Of a stretch of DNA of 64,000 nucleotides, positions 8,701-17,538 are shown piece after piece (position 1 is the stretch's first letter; each line of letters starts with the position of its first letter). Below the pieces are notes generated by a model that worked only from the letters and a program-made list of their open reading frames with translations, ran no database searches and had not been told where the DNA came from. A program made the position numbers and the translations under genes. This stretch comes from an uncultured Acidimicrobiales bacterium (GTDB taxonomy: Bacteria > Actinomycetota > Acidimicrobiia > Acidimicrobiales > SZUA-35), in the NCBI GenBank assembly GCA_937922045.1, contig CAKZXA010000068.1, positions 43,887 to 107,886 on the forward strand. Reading direction: 5' to 3'.

Positions 8701-9933
8701 TTAGAGTGCGGTCTGCTGCGTTAGGTAGGAGCGTTCGGCCAAGCCGTGCCACTCGGAAATTCCTTCACGGAACTCGCGCCACGGTCCGAGGATGGCTGCG
8801 AACTTCTCGTCTTCGGCGGCTAGCTCGTCGAGCACGTTTTCGGTCTCGGCCTTGAAGGCAGCCATGAGTTCTGGTGAGAACTCCCGGATCTCGGCGAACT
8901 CCTTGACCTTCTGAAGATCGCGCTGGTTGAGCACGTCGTAGAGCGCCATGGTCTTCATGTTGGCGAAGGCTGCTGCGTTCTCGATTGCCGCCTTGTAGGT
9001 GTCGGGTAGCTCATTCCACTTCTCAAGGCTGAACTGAACCTCAAGAGCGGTGCCTGGCTCCCACCAGCCGGGGTGATAGTAGAAGAGGTCGGTGCCGAGC
9101 TGGTCGAGGCCGAGGATGAGGTCGTCGGTCGGGCCGACGAACTCGGCAGCGTCGATCGCTCCGGTCTGGATCGAGGTGAGAATTTCGCCGCCAGGAATGG
9201 TGATCTGTTCGCCACCCAGATTGCTGAGCACCTTGCCAGCAATACCCGGAATGCGCATCTTCAGACCCTGAAGGTCATCGACGGTGTTGATCTCCTTGGA
9301 GAACCAGCCACCCATCTGGCAGCCGGTGGCGCCAGCGGGGAAGGCAATGACGCCATGTTCCTCAGCGTAGAACTCATTGAGGAGCTCGATACCGCCGCCT
9401 TCGTAAAGCCAGGCATTCTGTTGACGCTGCGTCAGGCCGAAGGGCACCGCAGTACCGAACTGCTGCACCGGGCTGAGCCCGACGTAGTAATACGACGCCG
9501 TGTGGCCTGCCTCAGCACCGCCATCGCGCACGGCTGGCAGCACATCGAGTCCGCCTACGATCTCACCGGCTGGCTTTGGGTTGATCTTGAACTTGCCGCC
9601 GGTCAGGCGAGATACCTCGGTGGCGAAGATCTGGGCCGACCCGAACAGGGTGACGAGCGACGTTGGCCAACTGGTGGCCATGTTCCACTCGAGTTCAGGA
9701 GCGTCGCCTTGAACCTCAGTGACCGTTTCTGTTTCGGTAGCATCCGAATCGCTCTCGGAATTGTCGGCTGCAGTGCTGTCGGTGTTCGATGCAGCGTCGG
9801 TATCCACCTCGGTCGTCGAACAGGCAGAAAGTATGGCCGCACTAGCAGCGAAGCCAGCCACGCCAACTCCTGCTTGGCCTAAGAATGACCGACGGTTAAG
9901 CGTCGGTTCGTTGGATTCATTTTCGGCAGTCAC
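8701..9933 (-). CDS. dctP: TRAP transporter substrate-binding protein, Tat lipoprotein
   Basis: The extracytoplasmic solute receptor of a tripartite ATP-independent periplasmic-type transporter. The N terminus has a twin-arginine motif (NRRSFLGQAG), a hydrophobic stretch and a lipobox ILSAC, so it is likely exported folded and lipid-anchored. A Ser/Thr/Asp-rich linker follows. The receptor body has ATSWPTSLVTLFGSAQIFATEVSRLTGGKF near its start and FYYHPGWWEPGT later, as in the FcbT1/TakP group that binds 2-oxoacids or aromatic acids; the ligand cannot be fixed. The GTG at 9933 has AGGAGG eight bases upstream. It is the last gene of a dctQ-dctM-dctP operon on the minus strand. Confidence 0.9.
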   Translation of the reverse strand: MTAENESNEPTLNRRSFLGQAGVGVAGFAASAAILSACSTTEVDTDAASNTDSTAADNSESDSDATETETVTEVQGDAPELEWNMATSWPTSLVTLFGSAQIFATEVSRLTGGKFKINPKPAGEIVGGLDVLPAVRDGGAEAGHTASYYYVGLSPVQQFGTAVPFGLTQRQQNAWLYEGGGIELLNEFYAEEHGVIAFPAGATGCQMGGWFSKEINTVDDLQGLKMRIPGIAGKVLSNLGGEQITIPGGEILTSIQTGAIDAAEFVGPTDDLILGLDQLGTDLFYYHPGWWEPGTALEVQFSLEKWNELPDTYKAAIENAAAFANMKTMALYDVLNQRDLQKVKEFAEIREFSPELMAAFKAETENVLDELAAEDEKFAAILGPWREFREGISEWHGLAERSYLTQQTAL

Positions 9934-9958
9934 GCTTCGCGCCTCCTGTGTTGAATGG

Positions 9959-11668
9959 TTAGGGTCCGCCCAGCAGCTGTAACCAGCCTGCGGGTTTGGC
10001 CTCGTGTTCCTCCGAATAGGCACCCAAGGTGCTGTCGGCGTCGCCCTCATCGGAGCAAGCGCCACCCACAGCCTTGGAGTTGAAGAGGCAATACGAGAAA
10101 TTGGTGATCCCCGGCAAGAGGCCGAGAATGATCAGGGCCACGATCTGAAGGCCCATGAAGGGGATCGCACCCTTGTGAATGTCTGCAGTCTTCACCTCGG
10201 GTGGAGCGACGCTCTGAAGGTAGAAGAGCGAGAACCCGACAGGTGGGGAGATGAAGGCGATGTTGAGGTTTACCGCCATCAGCACGGCGAACCAGACAAT
10301 CTCGGGTTCGGTGAAGGCGAGCAGTTCCATGGCTGGAACGAAGATCGGAACAACGATAAAGGTGATTTCGAGGAACTCGAGGTTGATGCCGAGAAGGAAT
10401 ACAGCAACCATGGCCACGAGGACGAAGCCAGGCTTTCCGCCAGGAATACTGGAGAGCCATTGGGCCACCTGCGCTGAACCGCCGAGCTCTTGAAACATGA
10501 GCCGAAAGAAGAGCGAGCAGAAGAGCAAGGTCATCACCAGGATGGTGATGTTGGCCGTTGAGTTTGCCGCTTCTTTGAGGGCCGTCCAGGTCAGTTTCCA
10601 CCGAGGCTGGATGTGGGTAGCCCCGTCGCGGCTGAGGATGCGGTCGAACACATAGTTGAGGACCGAAAGAATGAGGGCGCCGAACACGCCGACCGCCCCG
10701 GACTCTGACGGTGTGGCCAAACCCTGAAAGATCGAGACGAGCACGCCCATGATGAGCACGAGGATCGGAACGATCGAGACAAGGACTTCAGCGGTCAGCA
10801 TGCTGAAGGTATTGACGACGAGGAACGAGACGACGAATGTGATCGCCGCTCCGGTTAAAGCAACGTTGAAACCGATGAGCAGCATGGCCAAGAACACGAT
10901 CGCTGCCAATGAGGTGGCGATGATGAGTGCTGAACGCGAGCTTGGGTTGCCCTCGAGCTGGCGTTCCTCTGCTGGCATGGCGGGGCCGACCTCGGGCCGG
11001 ATGAGCGAGATACCGAGGGCGTAGAGGATATAGAGGCCGCTCAACAACAGCCCAGGGAGAAGAGCTCCTGAGAAGAGCCCAATGATGCCGACACCGAGTT
11101 CTTGTGCGAGCAGGATCAGGACGATCGAGGGCGGCAGGAGCTGGGCCAGAGTGCCGGAGGCGATGATGGCTCCGGTAGCGAGTTTGTGGTCATAGCCAAG
11201 CCGAATCATCGCCGGTAGTGAGAGAAGCCCCATCACAATGACGGTGGCCGCCACAACACCGGTCGCCGCTGCCAACAAGGTACCCACCACGATGACGGCC
11301 GCAGCGACACCACCGCGGAGCGAACCCATCAACAAGCCAAAGGCGTTTAGCAGGCGCTCTGCCAGACCCGAGCGTTCGAGAATTGCGCCCATGAGCACGA
11401 AGAGCGGCACGGCCAGCAATTCGCCCGACTGAAGTGACTTGGCCCAGTTCGGAGGAAGCTGGCCCGACAAGGTGCCGGGATCGAAGGTATTGATGCTGAT
11501 CACGTTGGCCATTGCTCCAATGAAGGAGAAGGCGAGAGCTGTCGCGGCGAAGGAGAAGGCCACGTTGTAACCGGTGAGGATGAGGAACATGAACACGAGG
11601 AACATCAGGAGTGCGAGGAAGACCCCGAGGTCGAGTCCAAGTATCTCAACGAGCTGAGCTGCAACCAT
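9959..11668 (-). CDS. dctM: TRAP transporter large permease
   Basis: The large integral membrane subunit (about 569 residues, at least 12 hydrophobic segments) that carries out Na+-driven substrate import with DctQ and DctP. Family segments visible include VPLFVLMGAILERSG, TGAIIASGTLAQLLPPS, LATPSESGAVGVFGALI and the C-terminal NLNIAFISPPVGFSLFYLQ. It is longer than typical C4-dicarboxylate DctM (about 430), fitting the FcbT3-like long permeases. ATG 11668 has AGGAG six bases upstream; a GTG one codon upstream is possible. A polar tail rich in Asp, Glu and Ser follows the last helix. The receptor gene follows after 25 bases. Confidence 0.92.
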   Translation of the reverse strand: MVAAQLVEILGLDLGVFLALLMFLVFMFLILTGYNVAFSFAATALAFSFIGAMANVISINTFDPGTLSGQLPPNWAKSLQSGELLAVPLFVLMGAILERSGLAERLLNAFGLLMGSLRGGVAAAVIVVGTLLAAATGVVAATVIVMGLLSLPAMIRLGYDHKLATGAIIASGTLAQLLPPSIVLILLAQELGVGIIGLFSGALLPGLLLSGLYILYALGISLIRPEVGPAMPAEERQLEGNPSSRSALIIATSLAAIVFLAMLLIGFNVALTGAAITFVVSFLVVNTFSMLTAEVLVSIVPILVLIMGVLVSIFQGLATPSESGAVGVFGALILSVLNYVFDRILSRDGATHIQPRWKLTWTALKEAANSTANITILVMTLLFCSLFFRLMFQELGGSAQVAQWLSSIPGGKPGFVLVAMVAVFLLGINLEFLEITFIVVPIFVPAMELLAFTEPEIVWFAVLMAVNLNIAFISPPVGFSLFYLQSVAPPEVKTADIHKGAIPFMGLQIVALIILGLLPGITNFSYCLFNSKAVGGACSDEGDADSTLGAYSEEHEAKPAGWLQLLGGP

Positions 11669-11677
11669 CACGATCTC

Positions 11678-12550
11678 CTATTCGACCCGCAATGGAGCGT
11701 CGACTTCTGCGACATCGCCCAAATCATCCCGACCAGCCATTACAAAACCAGTCTTGATCATCTCGGCCACCACCTGCGCTATCCAAAGCATGAAGCCGAC
11801 AAACAGGAAGGCTTGAATCGGGCCAACCGGTAGTTCGCCAGCGTTTCCCGAGACTTCCCAGCTCTCCCAGACTCGCCAACCCGAAGGCCAGGAGCCAGCA
11901 CCGTCATTGGCGAAACGGTTGAACCCGAGGGACCGGGCGGCGAACGGCTTGAGCACACGGATCCCGAGAATCAGGAACGGTAGGAAGAAGAAGGTATGCA
12001 TCACGAAATCGAGCCAGGCCTTGCGCCGGGCCGACCAGTCTGCCCACCAGAAGTCGATGCGGGGATTGATCCCATCTCGAACCCCGTAGTTAACGCCGAG
12101 GAGGAACAACATGCCAAAGCTCATCCAGGCCAAGCTGAACGTCTGGTTGAAGAGGATGTCGCGCTCGAACCAGTTGTTGGCATAGCGAGTAACAACGTTG
12201 AAAAGTTGGAGGAAGAAGATCAGGACAGCGAAGATCATGGCCGCCACCCTGGTCACATCCGAGACTCTTTCGATGGCCGCTCGAATGGCATTGAGCGCTG
12301 TTGCCGAGGTGGAGATCGCAATGGTGGCGATCGTTGTCAGCCACAGCCACCACGGCATCCGGGCTACGAGTAGATCCCAGCCGACGATGGTTGCGATGAT
12401 GGCCAAGACCGTAAACGCAGCCGCAACCCATCCGATTGGATGGGCAAGCCTAAAAAGACGGCCTACTTTGGAATCGCCAGACGTTGCGACCCCGTCTTCG
12501 TCCAACGGCGTTTCTTGACTGTCGGCAATCTGACCGTCAGCCATGAACAT
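11678..12550 (-). CDS. dctQ: TRAP transporter small permease
   Basis: The four-helix-type small membrane subunit of the TRAP system, about 290 residues, longer than the classical DctQ (about 170) as is common in the FcbT2-like branch. Segments seen are an N-terminal pair of helices (WVAAAFTVLAIIATIVGWDLL and WLWLTTIATIAISTSATAL), then IFAVLIFFLQLFNVVTRY with FERDILFNQTFSLAWMSFGMLFLLGVNYGVRDGINPRIDF, the conserved central part. It is first in the operon and is separated from dctM by nine bases. ATG 12550 is chosen; 12544 and a TTG at 12568 are alternatives and none has a strong ribosome site. Confidence 0.88.
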   Translation of the reverse strand: MFMADGQIADSQETPLDEDGVATSGDSKVGRLFRLAHPIGWVAAAFTVLAIIATIVGWDLLVARMPWWLWLTTIATIAISTSATALNAIRAAIERVSDVTRVAAMIFAVLIFFLQLFNVVTRYANNWFERDILFNQTFSLAWMSFGMLFLLGVNYGVRDGINPRIDFWWADWSARRKAWLDFVMHTFFFLPFLILGIRVLKPFAARSLGFNRFANDGAGSWPSGWRVWESWEVSGNAGELPVGPIQAFLFVGFMLWIAQVVAEMIKTGFVMAGRDDLGDVAEVDAPLRVE

Positions 12551-12697
12551 GCCGGTTGATTCGATCAACTGTTCTTGTCACGTATCTCCCCCTGGTGATG
12601 CTTGACGGTTGCAGCATAGCGGCTTGTCGAACATGGGAGAAGTCAATGTGCTGAGCAGATGCCGACCCTGGCTCGTTGGTTGCTTGAAGCGGCTCGC

Positions 12698-13195
12698 TCA
12701 GTCGTCGAGATTCTCTTCGAGTTCAGGTCGCCGTGGTTGGTCGAGCAGGGCTGCTTGATCGAGGTCGGCAGAGACCTCGGAAGGGTCATCGATATGGAGG
12801 GCACCCGACACGACGAGATAATTGGTGTGGGCTTCGATGATTGCGGCTGCTGTCTCCTCGCTCACCTTGAGACCGATGACAGCGGCCCGTTCCAACACGT
12901 AGGGCAGCGGGTCGTACTGCTCAAAGACGATGGGGATGGCATCTTGGCTGGACGGACTCCAATGGTACGCCTGTACCCACTCGAGGTGGAGGCGGTGAAG
13001 CCGGCGGAGTTCGTCGTAGCTGAGTTCCGCGGTGACCGACGAGGGAAGAGCCTCGGCACAGAACTCGATGGCCTCGGTGGCATCGATCACGATCTGGTCG
13101 GGCATTGCTTCGGTCTTGCCGACAGCGTCACCGACGAATATCAAGGCGATCACGACGACGAGAACGACCGCTATCGCGAGAATGAGAACAACCAC
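12698..13195 (-). CDS. Single-helix membrane-anchored protein of unknown function
   Basis: 165 residues: an N-terminal hydrophobic helix of about 22 residues without positive residues before it (MVVLILAIAVVLVVVIALIFVG), then a soluble helical domain (ALPSSVTAELSYDELRRLHRLHLEWVQAYHW and YVLERAAVIGLKVSEETAAAIIEAHTNYLVVSGAL) and an acidic tail ending LEENLDD. It looks like a conserved actinobacterial protein but I cannot name a family. The GTG start lies six bases after TATCGT on the minus strand, so the mRNA may be leaderless. It lies downstream of the acyl-CoA dehydrogenase on the same strand with a 128-base gap. Confidence 0.65.
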   Translation of the reverse strand: MVVLILAIAVVLVVVIALIFVGDAVGKTEAMPDQIVIDATEAIEFCAEALPSSVTAELSYDELRRLHRLHLEWVQAYHWSPSSQDAIPIVFEQYDPLPYVLERAAVIGLKVSEETAAAIIEAHTNYLVVSGALHIDDPSEVSADLDQAALLDQPRRPELEENLDD

Positions 13196-13273
13196 GCCTC
13201 AACGATAGAGCCCAGCTGTCGACGCCAGGTCCAAAACGACCGATCGGCCCAAGCGGTTGCCCGCAAGGACCGA

Positions 13274-13302
13274 TCGATTCGGTTGTCTGTCGATTCGGTT
13301 GT
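13274..13302. repeat. Two copies of a 13-base direct repeat
   Basis: tcgattcggttgt occurs at 13274-13286 and 13290-13302, separated by three bases, in the gap between the acyl-CoA dehydrogenase and the membrane-anchored protein. It could be slippage debris or paired binding sites upstream of the 13195 gene; there is no further support for either. Confidence 0.6.
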
Positions 13303-13323
13303 ATGAGGTAGAAGAAGCGGCGC

Positions 13324-14436
13324 TTAAAGGCCGATCCGCTGAGCGAGAAGCTCGCGGTGGTAAGTCGGATCGCCAAACATGAGCTCTGAGCTCTTCGCCC
13401 GCTTGAAGTAGAGGTGAGCCGGATGCTCCCAGGTAAAGCCGATGCCGCCATGGATCTGGATGTTTTCAGCCGCTGCGTGGAAATAGGCCTCTGAGCAGTA
13501 GGCCTTGGCCAGCGATGCGACCTCCGGCAGCTCGTCGTTCATCTCCGACGCGCACCAGAGGGCGTAGTAGGCGGCTGACTTGGCTGATTCAACCTCGAGC
13601 AGCATGTCGGCACACTTGTGCTTGATGGCCTGGAAGGAACCGATCGGGCGACCGAACTGGACGCGATCCTTGGCGTATTGAACCGCCATCTCCAAGACGA
13701 ACTGGGCGCCGCCGACCTGTTCTGCGGCTAAGGCGACTGCAGCGAGGTCGAGCACCGTGGCCATGGTGCTCCACCCGGCGCCATCGGAGCCGAGCAGGGT
13801 GGCCGGTGTGTTGTCGAACGTGATTCGAGCCTGCTTGCGGGTCTGATCCATGGTGGCCAGAGATTCGCGGGCGATGCCGCTAGCACCGCCCGCCACCGTA
13901 AAGAGGCTTACGCCCGCTCCGGTGCGAGCGGCGACGACGAGAAGGTCGGCGAGGTGGCCGTCGATGACGAAAGACTTCGTGCCTGAGAGCGTATGGCCGT
14001 CGCCAGAGCTCGTCGCCTCCATGGTGACGCCGGCCTCGTCCCAGCGGCCGTTCTCCTCGGTGAAGGCCAGAGCGGCGATCGTCTCGCCGGAAGCGATGCC
14101 CGCTAGGTGGGCCTTTTTCGCATCGTCGTCGTCTGCGTGCATGATGGCGCTGCTGGCGAGCACACCGGAAAAGAACGGTGCACAGAGCAAGGAGCGACCC
14201 ATCTCTTCGAGCACGACGCCCAGTTCGACGAAGCCGAAGCCTTGGCCACCGTACTCTTCAGGGATGATCATGCTCTGGAGTCCGAGCTGCTCGGCCATCT
14301 GTGACCAAACGGCGTCGTCGTAGCCCTTCTCGGTTTCCATCTGCTCGCGTACCGCGGCCTCTGAGGACTTGTCTTCGAGGAAGGACCGCACGAATTCGCG
14401 TAGCTGCTCTTGTTCTTCGGTAAAGGCGAAATTCAT
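13324..14436 (-). CDS. Acyl-CoA dehydrogenase family protein lacking the usual catalytic Glu
   Basis: A 370-residue flavin-dependent acyl-CoA dehydrogenase-fold protein (FadE-like). Seen are the N-terminal helical domain, the FAD/substrate beta domain with LAFTEENGRWDEAGVTME, and the C-terminal helical domain with YAKDRVQFGRPIGSFQAIKHKCADM and QIHGGIGFTWEHPAHLYFKRAK. Where medium-chain enzymes have IYEGTSQIQR with the catalytic Glu, this protein has SSELMFGDPTYHR, so the canonical base is absent. That pattern is known in subunits of heteromeric steroid- and lipid-degrading dehydrogenases; no partner is adjacent. TACCGT lies eight bases before the ATG, and a 14-base palindrome sits about 49-62 bases upstream. 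Confidence 0.85.
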   Translation of the reverse strand: MNFAFTEEQEQLREFVRSFLEDKSSEAAVREQMETEKGYDDAVWSQMAEQLGLQSMIIPEEYGGQGFGFVELGVVLEEMGRSLLCAPFFSGVLASSAIMHADDDDAKKAHLAGIASGETIAALAFTEENGRWDEAGVTMEATSSGDGHTLSGTKSFVIDGHLADLLVVAARTGAGVSLFTVAGGASGIARESLATMDQTRKQARITFDNTPATLLGSDGAGWSTMATVLDLAAVALAAEQVGGAQFVLEMAVQYAKDRVQFGRPIGSFQAIKHKCADMLLEVESAKSAAYYALWCASEMNDELPEVASLAKAYCSEAYFHAAAENIQIHGGIGFTWEHPAHLYFKRAKSSELMFGDPTYHRELLAQRIGL

Positions 14437-14484
14437 AGACTCGCACGGTACTTGTTGACGTCGAGACCGCGCAACTCCTAAAGT

Positions 14485-14498
14485 GTACGCGCGCGTAC
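14485..14498. promoter_or_regulatory. 14-base perfect palindrome, candidate operator for the acyl-CoA dehydrogenase
   Basis: gtacgcgcgcgtac is a perfect inverted repeat in the 103-base gap between the AlkZ-like gene end and the acyl-CoA dehydrogenase start, 49-62 bases upstream of that start. Its size and symmetry fit a TetR- or GntR-type site; no regulator gene is adjacent. Confidence 0.35.
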
Positions 14499-14539
14499 TC
14501 GTTGATGGGTGGCTTGGCGGAAGGCGTCCACGGCGGTGG

Positions 14540-15751
14540 TCATGACAAGATGAGGCGTTTCTGGTTCGGTGAAGGAAAGCGAGGTTTCACGACGGTGTCG
14601 CCGATGAACGCACCGATTCGATCCGTCTCGTCGGCCAGCAGTCGCTGATGGTGGACGCCCACCGGCCGGTAGATCTCGCTGACGAGCTCACCGTTTGGGC
14701 GTTGATTCCAGCCCCCTATCACTCGGCCATCGGCCCATACCGTTGGTCCGATGTTCCCATTTCGGTCGGTCACCTCCGACGCTACGTCGTCGTCGAGATA
14801 CCAATCTCGATGCTTCCATCCCATCGCGGACGGATCGAGCCCTGGGAGTAGAGCGACCCAGGGCTCGGCCGCGCTTGCCTGCTCGGCTCCAGCGGCGACC
14901 GCGGTGTCGGCGCCACTGAGCCAGCCGGTGCCGGAAGCAAGATCTACCTCCTGAGCGCCAGTGTCGCTCAAAGCGTTTCGGACATCGGTTTTGGTCATCC
15001 CCGTCCACCACGAGATATCGGTCTCGGTCCCTGGCCCAAATCGAAGAAGCCAGCGCTCGACCAGGTCAGCCTTAGCTTCGCGCTGCCGGGTCGGATCGGT
15101 GCCCATCGACGAAAGATCGTGATCGTGCCAAGCCCCGGCCGCCACCCAGGCATAGGTCGACGCCGTCCACGAACCGACTGGCCGAGTTCGGCAGAGCTTT
15201 CCCTCGAATCCACCCTGCACCACGACTCGCGTGTGGGCCCTAACCGTTGCCGGGTGCTTTGTGGCCGAGCCTACGGTCACCTCAAATGCGAGGTGGGGGA
15301 GTAGCTGGCCGATAGTGCGAGTCTGGCTCGGCCCATGCTCACGCGTGAGAGCCGCGATCTCTTCGATCGCAGCATCGAGCCACCGGTCGTTGCGGTCGAG
15401 AACGTTCAGCAATCTACGGCGTTCGGCCTGCGCGATCTTGAGGGTCGTTGAACGGTGAGCGACCGGGAGTACGGCGTGGCTCATCACCCAGATCGTGCGC
15501 CGCATTGCGTGGTGCCGGACGAGACGGCGGCTTTCGTAAAGGCTTGATGCCACCGCATCCACCGAAGGTTCGTTGAGGCGAGCCGCCGCGGTCAGATAAA
15601 CGGTTGCAGGGTCGCTGGCGTGAAGGGCCACGACATCGTCGGCGATCGTCGCCAAGGACTCGGGTTCGGCTGCGCTGAGGCGCCGACCGGGCACAAGCCG
15701 ATGGCGGCTGGCCAAGCGCTGTCTTCGCTCCGCATCCGAAACGCTTGTCAT
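14540..15751 (-). CDS. Winged-helix DNA-binding protein, AlkZ/YcaQ-like glycosylase family
   Basis: A 403-residue protein of the HTH_42 family whose characterised members, AlkZ and YcaQ, are DNA glycosylases that unhook bulky or crosslink adducts. Seen are the N-terminal helical part (VVALHASDPATVYLTAAARL), HHAMRRTIWVMSHAVLPVAH, the winged-helix region (DLVERWLLRFGPGTETDISWWTGM) and a C-terminal GGWNQRPNGELV, which resembles the segment carrying the catalytic Gln-containing motif. Actinobacterial genomes often carry several paralogs with untested activity. Start ATG 15751 has AGAGG eight bases upstream. It diverges from the toxin-antitoxin pair. Confidence 0.75.
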   Translation of the reverse strand: MTSVSDAERRQRLASRHRLVPGRRLSAAEPESLATIADDVVALHASDPATVYLTAAARLNEPSVDAVASSLYESRRLVRHHAMRRTIWVMSHAVLPVAHRSTTLKIAQAERRRLLNVLDRNDRWLDAAIEEIAALTREHGPSQTRTIGQLLPHLAFEVTVGSATKHPATVRAHTRVVVQGGFEGKLCRTRPVGSWTASTYAWVAAGAWHDHDLSSMGTDPTRQREAKADLVERWLLRFGPGTETDISWWTGMTKTDVRNALSDTGAQEVDLASGTGWLSGADTAVAAGAEQASAAEPWVALLPGLDPSAMGWKHRDWYLDDDVASEVTDRNGNIGPTVWADGRVIGGWNQRPNGELVSEIYRPVGVHHQRLLADETDRIGAFIGDTVVKPRFPSPNQKRLILS

Positions 15752-15858
15752 CGGTGGCGCCTCTCTGCTGGATCCCCCGGCCGTGTCGCCCGCCCGAGCC
15801 TAACACCCAAAGCGGCGATGATCGGCGGCTCGGTAGCCGCTGGTGATATAAAGCTGGT

Positions 15859-16182
15859 GTGGACCAGATCGACCCATCAGCCAAGCGTGAGCAGGCCTCG
15901 TCATCGACGACGGTTGGGGCCCGAGAGCTTCGGCGATCCCTATCATCGCTGGTACACCGCGCCGCCAAAGGTGAACGCATCGTCGTGACCCTCGACGGCG
16001 AGCCCGTGGCTCAGCTTGGGCCGCTCGAACCGTCGGACAAAGGCGTCGAGCTCGCAGACCTCGCAGCCGCCGGTCTTGTCGAACGCCCGCAGCGATTCGA
16101 CCGACCCGATGCCACCGACCCTCTTCTCGGTGCAGCCGAGGTGAGCCTCGACCGGCTCGTCGACCGATTGCGCGGCCGATGA
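15859..16182 (+). CDS. Phd/YefM-family antitoxin
   Basis: A 107-residue antitoxin-type protein: the N-terminal part has VGARELRRSLSSLVHRAAKGERIVVTLDGEPVAQLGPL, the Phd/YefM DNA-binding fold, and the C-terminal part (LLGAAEVSLDRLVDRLRGR) should wrap the toxin. It is expected to neutralise the PIN-domain product of the next gene and repress the shared promoter. A TATAAA box ends six bases before the GTG, so the transcript is probably leaderless. Its stop overlaps the toxin start by four bases (ATGA), which couples translation of the pair. Confidence 0.85.
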   Translation: MDQIDPSAKREQASSSTTVGARELRRSLSSLVHRAAKGERIVVTLDGEPVAQLGPLEPSDKGVELADLAAAGLVERPQRFDRPDATDPLLGAAEVSLDRLVDRLRGR

Positions 16183-16661
16183 CGGGCCAGGAGACGCCAC
16201 GACCAACCGGCGTTTTGATCGTCGATTCCTCGGCTCTGCTGTGCCGTTACTTAGGCGACTCCCGTCGTTCGCTTGTGCTCGATGTGATGGCGTTGGCGAC
16301 CGACGTGGTGGTCACAGCCTTGGCTCGAACCGAAGTCTTGATCGGTCTTCACCACATCGTCGATGATCGAACGAAACGCGAGACTCTGTGGCGAGCGGTA
16401 AGCGGTGATTGGGATGCGTTCTGGCAGATACCAACCGACGATCGGTGCCTCAGCCTGGCCTCCGACCTCGGTGTTCGCTATGGGCTTGGGGTCACTAACG
16501 CTCTCCACCTTGCCGCTATCGATCGGTTGCCACGGCCGGCCACGCTTCTGACCTTTGATCGCGAGCAGGTGGCTGCAGCGTCGGCAATGGGATTTGAAGT
16601 GTTCACCGCTTCCTCGGGTGCCCATGGCGGCGCCCACGGATTACTCGCTGATCCTTCCTGA
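16179..16661 (+). CDS. PIN-domain toxin (VapC-like) with an Asp-to-Asn change in the active site
   Basis: A 160-residue PIN-domain ribonuclease-like toxin paired with the Phd-type antitoxin. The first acidic residue is D16 in LIVDSSALL, the second is E52 in RTEVLIG, and the last is D127 in LTFDREQ. The third position, normally Asp in the DALHLA-type motif, is Asn here (GVTNALHLAA, N107). Metal binding and nuclease activity may be weakened or rebuilt from a neighbouring acid. ATG 16179 overlaps the antitoxin stop. Classical VapC toxins cleave tRNA or rRNA; no target can be inferred. Confidence 0.82.
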   Translation: MTGQETPRPTGVLIVDSSALLCRYLGDSRRSLVLDVMALATDVVVTALARTEVLIGLHHIVDDRTKRETLWRAVSGDWDAFWQIPTDDRCLSLASDLGVRYGLGVTNALHLAAIDRLPRPATLLTFDREQVAAASAMGFEVFTASSGAHGGAHGLLADPS

Positions 16662-16704
16662 GGCATACCTGCGTTTGCTTGCAGCCCATCTGCCGACGCG
16701 AGCT

Positions 16705-17538
16705 CTAAAGCTTTGGCGCTATTGCATCACCGGGCAGCGGGCCGTCCGGGTAGAGGGCGGTTTGAAAGCGGCGCATACCGCCGAGCCAGCGGTCGATATC
16801 GGTCGCCTTTCGCTCAACATAGTTGGCTACCTCGGGGTGAGGAAGTACCCAGAACCGTTCCTGCGCTATCGCCTCGAAACAGGACACAGCAACATCGGCT
16901 GACGAGAGCACTCCGTCGCCGCCCGCTACCCCTCCACCGAGATCGGCACCCTGGTCTCGCAGGGTTGGGCTGTTGGCGATGATGTTTGTCTCGACCGCCT
17001 GGGGGCAAAGGACAGAAACGCGAACACCCTGGTGGTGGTGCGTAATCGACAGCCATTCAGCCAGAGCGACCGCCGCGTGCTTCGTGATGGTGTAGCCGAC
17101 CGAGCCGATTTGGGAGAGCAGACCAGCGGCTGACGCCGTGTTGAGCAGGTAGCCCTCGCCCCGAGTGATCATCGATGGCAACACGGCGCGGGCGGCGTAG
17201 ATGTGCGACATCACATGGACTTCCCACATCTTGTTGATGATCTCGTTTGACTCCTCGATGCCGGCATTGGTGACGAACCCTGCATTGGAGCAGAACAGAT
17301 CGATGGGACCGACGGAAGATTCGGTGCGCTCAACCAATGCGGCCACGGCGGCCTCGTCCGACACATCGAGGACTTCGGCTGTACCGCCGATCTCGTTGGC
17401 GACACGGCGAGCTTCGTCGCCGTTGAGGTCGGTGACGACGACGTGGCGGGCACCGTTGCCGGCCGCGTGGCGGCATAGCGCTTCGCCGATGCCGGATCCA
17501 GCGCCGGTGACTACGATTACTCGATCCTGTGGGTCCAT
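16705..17538 (-). CDS. Short-chain dehydrogenase/reductase
   Basis: A 277-residue classical SDR that transfers hydride between NAD(P)(H) and an alcohol or ketone. Seen are the cofactor motif TGAGSGIGEA, an Asp after strand 2 (VVTDLNGDEA) that favours NAD(H), DVSD, the structural NAG (FCSNAGFVTNAG), the active Ser region NTASAAGLL and the catalytic YTITK. The substrate is unknown. ATG 17538 lies six bases after TAGGGT, suggesting a leaderless mRNA. It diverges from the DadA-like oxidase gene with a 116-base gap. Confidence 0.88.
   Translation of the reverse strand: MDPQDRVIVVTGAGSGIGEALCRHAAGNGARHVVVTDLNGDEARRVANEIGGTAEVLDVSDEAAVAALVERTESSVGPIDLFCSNAGFVTNAGIEESNEIINKMWEVHVMSHIYAARAVLPSMITRGEGYLLNTASAAGLLSQIGSVGYTITKHAAVALAEWLSITHHHQGVRVSVLCPQAVETNIIANSPTLRDQGADLGGGVAGGDGVLSSADVAVSCFEAIAQERFWVLPHPEVANYVERKATDIDRWLGGMRRFQTALYPDGPLPGDAIAPKL

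Noticed and set aside
12560..12660. Promoter-like boxes upstream of dctQ
   Set aside because: Best TTGACT-TATGCT pair is 22 bases apart, outside normal spacing.
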